Shown: piece by piece, positions 58,250 to 64,000 of the stretch
Layout of the letters: each line of letters starts with the position of its first letter
How positions within the stretch are numbered: position 1 is the first letter of the stretch
Origin: Actinomycetales bacterium
GTDB taxonomy: Bacteria; Actinomycetota; Actinomycetes; Mycobacteriales; Micromonosporaceae
NCBI GenBank assembly: GCA_002919305.1
Contig: PKFB01000021.1
Span: 1 to 64,000 of the forward strand
DNA: 64,000 bases
Direction of reading: 5' to 3'
Notes under the pieces: model-generated
Database searches by the model: none
Told to the model about the DNA's origin: nothing
The model's input: only the letters and a program-made list of their open reading frames with translations
Program-made: the position numbers and the translations under genes

Positions 58250-59347
58250 GTGCTCAGGAAATTCGCCTGCGCGGCGGCTTTCACACTCCTCATCACCGGC
58301 TTGGGATTCATGGTCTCCCATCCTGCGCAATCTCAGCCGGGTGTCGTCAGGATCATGCCCCTGGGAGACTCCATCACCGGTTCTCCCGGTTGTTGGCGGG
58401 CCCTGTTGTGGACGCAGCTTCAGGATGCGGGCTACACCAACATCGATTTCGTGGGGACGCTACCCCCGCAGGGTTGCGGTATCCCTCATGACGGCGACAA
58501 CGAAGGACACGGCGGCATTCTGGCCACCAACATGGCCAGCCAGAACCTGCTCCCGGCCTGGCTGGCGGCCACCAACCCCGACATCGTGCTGATGCACCTG
58601 GGCACCAACGACGTGTGGAGCAACCGTCCCACCCAGGTCATTCTCGACGCATTCACCACGCTGGTTCAGCAGATGCGCGCCAACAACCCCAGCATGCGCA
58701 TCGTGGTCCAGCAGATCATTCCCATGAACCCCAGCAGCTGCTCCGAGTGTGGGGCGCGGGCCGTCGCGCTAAACAGCGCCATTCCGGACTGGGCCGCCTC
58801 CCTGACCACTCCGCAGTCCCCCATCATCGTGGTCGATCAGTGGACCGGATTTAACACGGCCACGGATACCTATGACGGCGTGCACCCCAACTCCGCCGGG
58901 GACCAGAAGATCGCCAACAAGCTGTTCCCTGTGGTGCGCGGGCTCCTGTCGGGCAATCTCCCCACCTCCTCGCCCACCACGTCGTCCCCTACCGCGAACC
59001 CGACGACGACGCCCCCGACCTCCTCGCCGACCTTCGGCGATACCTCCTGCACGGCGACCTACCAGATCGTGGGGCAGTGGCAAGGCGCCTTCCAAGGCGA
59101 GGTCAGGGTTCGCAACACCGGTACCCACACTTTGACCGGGTGGACCGTGTACTTCAGCTTCCCCAACGGTCAGGTGGTCTCCCAGGTGTGGAACGCCACG
59201 CTGACCCAAAACGGCGCTGAGGTCACGGCGGTCAATCTGAGCTGGAACGGCACCCTGGCCCCCGGTACCTCCACCGCCTTCGGGTTCATCGCCAACTGGA
59301 ACGGCAGCAACACGGCGCCGTCCTCTATCACCTGCCTCGCTTCCTAG
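58250..59347 (+). CDS. Secreted SGNH/GDSL hydrolase with C-terminal CBM2
   Basis: The predicted protein is 365 aa from GTG 58250 with AGAGGGA upstream. A signal peptide (ACAAAFTLLITGLGF, cleavage near PAQSQ) leads to the SGNH core: block I MPLGDSITG with the nucleophile Ser, block III LGTNDVW with Asn, block V DGVHPNSAGD with Asp and His. A Pro/Thr/Ser linker of about 40 residues follows, then a CBM2 (TCTATYQIVGQWQGAFQGEV, with W residues in VWNA, LSWNG and NWNG). Domain order is that of acetylxylan or related carbohydrate esterases. It probably deacetylates plant polysaccharide; the exact substrate is not determined. Confidence 0.93.
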   Translation: MLRKFACAAAFTLLITGLGFMVSHPAQSQPGVVRIMPLGDSITGSPGCWRALLWTQLQDAGYTNIDFVGTLPPQGCGIPHDGDNEGHGGILATNMASQNLLPAWLAATNPDIVLMHLGTNDVWSNRPTQVILDAFTTLVQQMRANNPSMRIVVQQIIPMNPSSCSECGARAVALNSAIPDWAASLTTPQSPIIVVDQWTGFNTATDTYDGVHPNSAGDQKIANKLFPVVRGLLSGNLPTSSPTTSSPTANPTTTPPTSSPTFGDTSCTATYQIVGQWQGAFQGEVRVRNTGTHTLTGWTVYFSFPNGQVVSQVWNATLTQNGAEVTAVNLSWNGTLAPGTSTAFGFIANWNGSNTAPSSITCLAS

Positions 59348-59410
59348 AGGCTTCCTAAAAAGTCCTGAAGGCTGGATCCGCCCATACCGTTCAGCACCGT
59401 CTGACGCTTC

Positions 59411-59454
59411 GCGTCACCGGCCACCTCTCAAGAGCCTGAGGTAGCCGGTGACGC
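59411..59454 (+). terminator. Hairpin terminator after the SGNH hydrolase
   Basis: 59411-59427 pairs with 59438-59454 over 17 positions with a single mismatch, around a ten-base loop, 64 bp past the stop. No T-tract. Confidence 0.75.
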
Positions 59455-59587
59455 GCTGGTTTCAGCTGCAAGCATGCGTTTCATCCGCAGGCATGCCGGC
59501 ACCCGGCCCGGGAAGCCGGCACGACGAGAGCGACAACCTGCTCAATGTCCGCCTTCCGTGCGACGGCGATCTCTACAGTCGGAAGGC

Positions 59588-60847
59588 ATGCGGCCTGTCA
59601 CACTCGCGATCGTCGGTGCCGGTGATCGGGGGACCACGTACGCGAACTGGGCTTTAGCTCATCCCGATCGAGCTCGGGTCGTGGCGGTGGCCGAGCCGCG
59701 GGACATACGCCGGGAACGGATCGCCGCCGCACACCGCGTACCGCCCACTCATCGGTACACGGACTGGCGACAGTTGGCCTCCCAGGGCCGGATCGCCGAC
59801 GCCGTGGTGATCGCGACCCAGGACGCCATGCACGCCGAGCCCGCCGTGGTATTCGCGGAACTGGGGTATCACATTCTCCTCGAGAAACCGATCGCACCAA
59901 ATCTTGACGATTGCACACGAATCGTCTCGGCCGTTCAGAAAGCTGGGGTCCTTTTTGCGGCCGGGCACGTTCTGCGCTATACGCCCTACACCCGGCTTGT
60001 CAAATCCATCATCGACGCCGGAGAAATTGGGGACATTGTTTCGATACAGCACCTGGAGCCCGTGGGTTTCTGGCACTATGCGCATTCCTACGTGCGCGGA
60101 AACTGGCGTCGCCAGAATGAGTCGGCCTTCATGCTGCTGGCCAAGTCCTGCCATGACCTGGATTGGTTACAGTACATCACTGGCCAACGAATCCGCCGGG
60201 TGGCGAGTTTCGGTGGGTTGCGGCACTTCACACCCGCCAACAAGCCCGCGGGTGCCGCCTCCAGATGCCTGGACTGCGCCTTGGAGGCCACATGCCCGTA
60301 TTCCGCGGTCCGCCTCTACGTCGGGCAGCTCCGGGCTGGAGCGCATGGGTGGCCGTTGAGTGTCGTGGTCGATGAGCCCACCGAAGAGACACTCATGGTG
60401 GCGTTGCGGGAAGGCCCGTACGGCCGCTGTGTCTACGACTGCGACAACGATGTGGTCGATCACCAGGTGGTCGCCTTGGAGTTCACGGACGGGGTAAGCG
60501 GCACCTTCACCATGACCGCGTTCACCGGGGCCGGCTTGCACCGCCACACCCGGATATTCGGTACGCGAGGTGAGCTCATCGGCGACGGGGAAGAGATCCA
60601 CGTGCGCGACTTCCTGTCGCAGAGCATCCGAACCACCCAGGTGCCGTATGTCGGGGACGCCACCGCCGGCGGAGGACACGGTGGTGGGGACGCGGGCCTG
60701 ATGGACGCGTTTGCCCGAGCGGTCGCCACCGGTGACCCCGCGTCCATCCTGTCCGGACCGGATGAGACGCTGGCTAGCCACCTGGCGGTGTTCACCGCCG
60801 AGACCGCCCGTCAACGCGGTGAGGTCCTCACCGTTCCCCTGCCCTAA
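59588..60847 (+). CDS. Gfo/Idh/MocA-family oxidoreductase
   Basis: The predicted protein is 419 aa. The Rossmann fold has IVGAGDRGTTYA, AEPRD after the second strand and the family's EKP motif in ILLEKPIAPN. The C-terminal domain carries the KSCHDLDWL segment. A Cys cluster (CLDCALEATCPYSA) typical of a Gfo subgroup follows. The frame opens at 59474, but ATG 59588 puts the dinucleotide site at the usual distance and has GGAAGG immediately before it. Members oxidise or isomerise sugars and related alcohols with NAD(P). Beside an SGNH-CBM2 esterase, a sugar substrate is plausible but not shown. Confidence 0.9.
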   Translation: MRPVTLAIVGAGDRGTTYANWALAHPDRARVVAVAEPRDIRRERIAAAHRVPPTHRYTDWRQLASQGRIADAVVIATQDAMHAEPAVVFAELGYHILLEKPIAPNLDDCTRIVSAVQKAGVLFAAGHVLRYTPYTRLVKSIIDAGEIGDIVSIQHLEPVGFWHYAHSYVRGNWRRQNESAFMLLAKSCHDLDWLQYITGQRIRRVASFGGLRHFTPANKPAGAASRCLDCALEATCPYSAVRLYVGQLRAGAHGWPLSVVVDEPTEETLMVALREGPYGRCVYDCDNDVVDHQVVALEFTDGVSGTFTMTAFTGAGLHRHTRIFGTRGELIGDGEEIHVRDFLSQSIRTTQVPYVGDATAGGGHGGGDAGLMDAFARAVATGDPASILSGPDETLASHLAVFTAETARQRGEVLTVPLP

Positions 60848-60888
60848 CCGGTGTCTCCCGGCCGGCGGCGCGGCACCCGCCCGCGGCC

Positions 60889-61590
60889 TTACGCGCGTGC
60901 GTGCCGCCACGGGCTCGCGAGAAAGTCGTGGCCTCCCTGCATAACGGCCTCGTACACCGCCCGCGCCAACCGGGCGCCCCATGGTGAGCGCGGACCTCCA
61001 AAGGGCGCGGGCTCCCCGTCAGGCGGGCACATTAGGCACACCGCGTCGGTGGGGGTGCCGGTCGCTTTCACCCCTAAATCCCAGAGCGCCTGGGTCTTCG
61101 CCTCGGTCATGGTCGCCACCGCATTCACCAACGCCGCTTCGGACAGACGTACCGGGGTCCGAGCCAGGATGTTGATGGTGCCCACCGGTGCACCAGACCC
61201 GGGCATGTCTTTCTCAGGAAGATCATGTCGATCCTCCTGAAGATCTTCAGCCGCCGCGGCCCACGTCGGGGTGCCGAGTCCAACGGTGGCGACCACCGTG
61301 ACTCCGCCGTCCGCGGTTCTCACCCGCCGCGTGACGTCGACGCCGGTCAGTAACCCGACCCCGGGCCCGTCCAGTCCAAACCGGACAGCGAGCTCCATCA
61401 GGTGCTGGTCGGGATCGAGGCGGGAATAGGACATGGGAACCGTCGCGTTGAGTACCCAACGGCGGAGACCAATGCCGCCTCCGAGAGGCGCGCTGGAAAC
61501 CGCCAAATGGGGTCCGTCCGGACGCCACAGCAAAACCGGGAGGTCGACGCCGTCCTCGGGGCGACTGTGCAGCTCCACATGCATCGGCAC
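60889..61590 (-). CDS. cbiZ: Adenosylcobinamide amidohydrolase CbiZ
   Basis: The predicted protein is 233 aa. CbiZ hallmarks: GVGLLTGVDVTRRVR, GTINILARTPVRLSEAAL, TEAKTQALWDLGVKATGT, TDAVCLMCPP and GPRSPWGARLARAVYEAV. The enzyme hydrolyses adenosylcobinamide to adenosylcobyric acid, allowing salvage of incomplete corrinoids. The start is GTG 61590 with a weak GGATGCGAG site. It lies between the Gfo gene and crp on the opposite strand, with no other cobalamin gene in view. No signal peptide. A cobalamin riboswitch was not seen upstream. Confidence 0.93.
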   Translation of the reverse strand: MPMHVELHSRPEDGVDLPVLLWRPDGPHLAVSSAPLGGGIGLRRWVLNATVPMSYSRLDPDQHLMELAVRFGLDGPGVGLLTGVDVTRRVRTADGGVTVVATVGLGTPTWAAAAEDLQEDRHDLPEKDMPGSGAPVGTINILARTPVRLSEAALVNAVATMTEAKTQALWDLGVKATGTPTDAVCLMCPPDGEPAPFGGPRSPWGARLARAVYEAVMQGGHDFLASPWRHARA

Positions 61591-61829
61591 ATGCTCGCAT
61601 CCGCTGCCGGTGGTCGGGAGGGGCTGATGTGGGCAAGAGGCACCGAGGCCCGGGCCGAGAAACTGACGGTAACGGTGGAGTCGGCCCCCGGTTCTGGGTC
61701 ACGCCATGACTATGCGGCGGGACGGATCAGCGAGGTGGATGGCGTACCCGGCACAGGCAGGCGCACGCTTTCCGTGACCAGGGTCTTAGACTCGACCGGG
61801 CGGCCCAAAGGCCGAGGTGGAGGTGCACG

Positions 61830-62507
61830 ATGGACGAAGTTCTTGCCCGATGCGGTCTGTTCCAGGGAGTCGACACAGAGGCGGCCGAGGCGCTGGCCAA
61901 GGAGCTGGACTACTTCGAGATCCGCAAGGGCGACGTCGTGTTCACGGAGGGTGAGCCCGGCGACAGCCTGTACATAATCCTCTCGGGGAAGGTGAAGCTC
62001 GGGCGCCGGGCCGCTGATGGGCGGCAGAACCTCATCGCGGTCATGGGCCCCAGCGACATGATGGGGGAGCTGTCGCTGTTTGACCCCGGTCCTCGGACGG
62101 CGACGGCCACAGCGGTGACGGATGTCCGGCTCGCCAGGCTGCGTAAGGCGGCGCTGCGGCCTTGGCTGAGTAACCGCCCGGAGATCGCCGAGCAGCTGCT
62201 GCGGGTGCTCGCGCGGCGGCTACGACGGACCAACGACGCGCTCGCTGACCTCATCTTCACGGATGTGCCGGGACGGGTCGCCAAGAACCTTCTGCAGATG
62301 GCGGGGCGTTTTGGGACCCGGGATGGCGGTGTCCTGCGGGTGACCCACGACCTGACTCAGGAGGAGCTGGCGCAGCTGGTGGGTGCTTCTCGGGAAACGG
62401 TGAACAAGGCGTTGGCCGACTTCGCTTCCCGTGGCTGGCTGCGGCTGGATGGTAAGAGCGTGATCATTCTGGACCCCGAGCGTCTAGCCCGTCGCGCGCG
62501 GGTGTGA
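61830..62507 (+). CDS. crp: Crp/Fnr-family transcription regulator (actinobacterial Crp)
   Basis: The predicted protein is 225 aa, the usual size for actinobacterial Crp/GlxR. The cyclic-nucleotide domain shows [20 protein letters not shown] and [18 protein letters not shown], with the conserved PRTATATA phosphate-binding cassette. The helix-turn-helix is [24 protein letters not shown] 61830 has GGAGGTG upstream. The nearby gene order, Crp-Nth-TlpA-NUDIX-MarP, matches mycobacteria, apart from a three-gene interruption (58250-61590). Ligand is presumably cAMP. It is followed by a strong terminator. Confidence 0.97.
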   Translation: MDEVLARCGLFQGVDTEAAEALAKELDYFEIRKGDVVFTEGEPGDSLYIILSGKVKLGRRAADGRQNLIAVMGPSDMMGELSLFDPGPRTATATAVTDVRLARLRKAALRPWLSNRPEIAEQLLRVLARRLRRTNDALADLIFTDVPGRVAKNLLQMAGRFGTRDGGVLRVTHDLTQEELAQLVGASRETVNKALADFASRGWLRLDGKSVIILDPERLARRARV

Positions 62508-62538
62508 CGGTCGGTCGTCCCACTCAACAAACGAATAC

Positions 62539-62587
62539 GGGCCGGCTCGCACGTTGGATGTCGTGTGCGAGCCGGCCCTTCTATTTG
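62539..62587 (+). terminator. Rho-independent terminator after crp
   Basis: 62539-62552 pairs perfectly with 62565-62578 (14 bp) around a 12-base loop, followed by TTCTATTT. This is the best canonical terminator in the window. Confidence 0.88.
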
Positions 62588-62788
62588 GGTGTTACTTATG
62601 ATTTCCGACATCTCATCTTCAGAGTCCATCTAACACTCTTTTCGGACACGTCTTACGCATAGTCACCGCTCATGTGCGGTCGCCCGGATATTCCCAGCTA
62701 ATTCACAGCCCATCGTGGTTTGTTCGACTGTTGCGATGGCTAAAGTTCCCTCTGGCCCAAGAAAAGGTATTCATCAACATTGCCTAGG

Positions 62789-62840
62789 TCAGGTCGCTCA
62801 GGCCGACTTCGTGATCTTTGACTCAAGTATCACGACCTGA
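62789..62840. promoter_or_regulatory. Nested inverted repeats upstream of the acyltransferase gene
   Basis: TCAGGT (62789-62794) pairs with ACCTGA (62835-62840), and CGTGAT (62810-62815) pairs with ATCACG (62829-62834). It lies about 40 bp before the acyltransferase start in a 370-bp intergenic region after the crp terminator. The arms do not have the 6-8 bp spacing of a Crp site, so a structured leader RNA is more likely. Confidence 0.35.
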
Positions 62841-62879
62841 ACGACCTTCACGGCATCTGGAGGGACCTTGGCGGAGGAG

Positions 62880-64000
62880 ATGCAGGCGATCCGCACCCTT
62901 ACCCGACCACCCCGCAACCCCACACCGCCACGCCAGCCGGATTCGGATCACCGGTCAGCCTTCCCCCGGCTCGGCCACCGGCCCGCGCTAGACGGGGTAC
63001 GCGGATTGGCGATCCTCGGCGTGTTGGTGGTCCACACCAACACCTTCGGGGGATGGCCAAACCTGATCCCAGGTGGTCATTTGGGTGTAGTGGTCTTCTT
63101 CGTCCTCTCCGGGTTCCTGATCACGACCCTGCTTCTGGAAGAGTACGAGGCGACCGGAAACATCTCGCTGCGGGGCTTCTACCTGCGACGTGCCGCACGG
63201 CTCCTACCCGCCTTGCTGCTGTTGTTGCCCTTCCACGCCCTGGTTTGGGGCTTCCGAGTATCGCCAACCGAAGTAGCGTTGTCGATCTTGCCGGTGGTGC
63301 TGTATGTGAGCAACATCGTTCGGGCCAACGCCATGATCCCGCTCTACGGCACCTCGTGGACTTGGTCCCTCGCCGTTGAAGAGCAGTTCTATATGGGCTG
63401 GCCCCCTCTGCTGCGCTGGCTGCTCTCCAAGAGGTGGGGGCTGTGGATCCCCATGCTGGCGTGCCTGGCCGTCATCATCTTCTCCTGCTCATTTCGAGCG
63501 GTATACGCCAACGAGCCGCTATGGCACGGCTATCTCTACTACGCCACTGAAAGCCGCATCGACGGCTTGGCGTTCGGTTGCCTGGCGGCGCTGGTGCTGT
63601 GGCAAGTGACCCGGCACCCGATCGACCCGCATACGCGCCTCGGGGCGGCTGTTCAGTGGTGCCTGAGGCTCCCCGGAGGGACTCGCTGGTTGGAGATCGC
63701 CGGCTGGCTGGGCCTGATCTGGCTGGGGTACTCCTACCGGGTCTATGACAATCACCTGAACGAGACCTTCAGCTTCGCCTTCCCCACCGCCGCCCTTGCC
63801 GCTGTCATGGTGGTACTCGCCGTCGTGACACGCCCCACCGGTTGGCTCGCCCGTCTGCTCTCCAACCGGGTACTGGTCCGCTTCGGGATGCTCTCCTACG
63901 GGCTGTACCTGTGGAATCTGCTGCCGATCCAGGCGTGGCGGATCTTCTATGAGGAACGTCCTGGTCGGCTCGCCACCGCCGGTTGCCTCGTGGTCACCTA
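62880..64000 (+). CDS. Acyltransferase-3 (OafA/YrhL-like) membrane protein (3' end outside window)
   Basis: The frame is open to the window edge, giving at least 373 residues. Start at ATG 62880, or TTG 62868 with GGAGGG upstream. After a Pro/Arg-rich cytoplasmic start, the acyltransferase-3 hallmarks appear: LDGVRGLAILGVLVVH, FFVLSGFLIT, RRAARLLPALLLLL, and SWTWSLAVEEQFY. About 7-8 hydrophobic helices are visible. These proteins transfer acetyl or other acyl groups from the cytosol onto surface or exported glycans. The specific acceptor is unknown. Confidence 0.92.
   Translation, partial: MQAIRTLTRPPRNPTPPRQPDSDHRSAFPRLGHRPALDGVRGLAILGVLVVHTNTFGGWPNLIPGGHLGVVVFFVLSGFLITTLLLEEYEATGNISLRGFYLRRAARLLPALLLLLPFHALVWGFRVSPTEVALSILPVVLYVSNIVRANAMIPLYGTSWTWSLAVEEQFYMGWPPLLRWLLSKRWGLWIPMLACLAVIIFSCSFRAVYANEPLWHGYLYYATESRIDGLAFGCLAALVLWQVTRHPIDPHTRLGAAVQWCLRLPGGTRWLEIAGWLGLIWLGYSYRVYDNHLNETFSFAFPTAALAAVMVVLAVVTRPTGWLARLLSNRVLVRFGMLSYGLYLWNLLPIQAWRIFYEERPGRLATAGCLVVT

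Noticed and set aside
62810..62834. CGTGAT/ATCACG considered as a Crp-binding site
   Set aside because: Spacer is 13 bp instead of the 6-8 expected for Crp half-sites.

Overview
The window is GC-rich actinobacterial DNA. GTG and TTG starts are common, leaders are Shine-Dalgarno type, and the lineage markers include a type VII secretion system (ESX/T7SS) with EccB, EccC, EccD, EccE and two mycosins, and a MarP/NUDIX/TlpA/Nth/Crp housekeeping block as in Mycobacterium and relatives. A secreted SGNH hydrolase carrying a cellulose-binding module suggests a plant-biomass-associated actinomycete. Genus cannot be fixed from the sequence alone.

Layout. Positions 1-7.5 kb hold genes of the type that accompany T7SS loci (SseB-like, a SAM methyltransferase, a SUKH/SMI1-KNR4 protein) and five overlapping paralogues of an unrecognised family, all on +. 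Positions 7.55-31.95 kb are a minus-strand operon: YbaB/EbfC-like protein, a 121-aa helical protein, then one uninterrupted 23.5-kb gene for a 7,824-aa protein. That giant has a WXG/CpnT-N-like head, long Ser/Thr/Gln linkers, four HExxH metallopeptidase-like modules, two PD-(D/E)XK-like nuclease modules, a His-Gly...Ser-Cys (clan CD-like) module, a GH10 xylanase fold whose two catalytic glutamates are both glycine, three copies of an alpha/beta domain interleaved with predicted membrane bundles, and a near C-terminal LysM. Positions 32.2-37.3 kb carry two further multi-copy unrecognised families (three members, then a four-repeat family in three genes). Positions 37.6-54.3 kb are the secretion machine and small substrates, with strands alternating gene by gene: mycosin (+), two WXG100-like genes (-), EccB (-), EccE plus an accessory gene (+), EccD (-), EccC (+), an ESAT-6-like gene, a PPE-like gene, and a second mycosin.

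Positions 54.4-64 kb are mostly ordinary chromosome: NUDIX hydrolase, MarP-like protease, TlpA-like lipoprotein, endonuclease III, then an SGNH-CBM2 esterase, a Gfo/Idh/MocA oxidoreductase and CbiZ, followed by Crp and a truncated acyltransferase-3 gene.

Working model (inference): the Ecc complex exports or assembles the small WXG/PPE-like proteins and possibly the giant multidomain protein. The 121-aa and YbaB-like proteins are encoded just upstream of the giant and may help handle it. The three expanded families flanking it are candidate immunity, chaperone or adaptor proteins. No tRNA, rRNA, insertion sequence or CRISPR array was seen.
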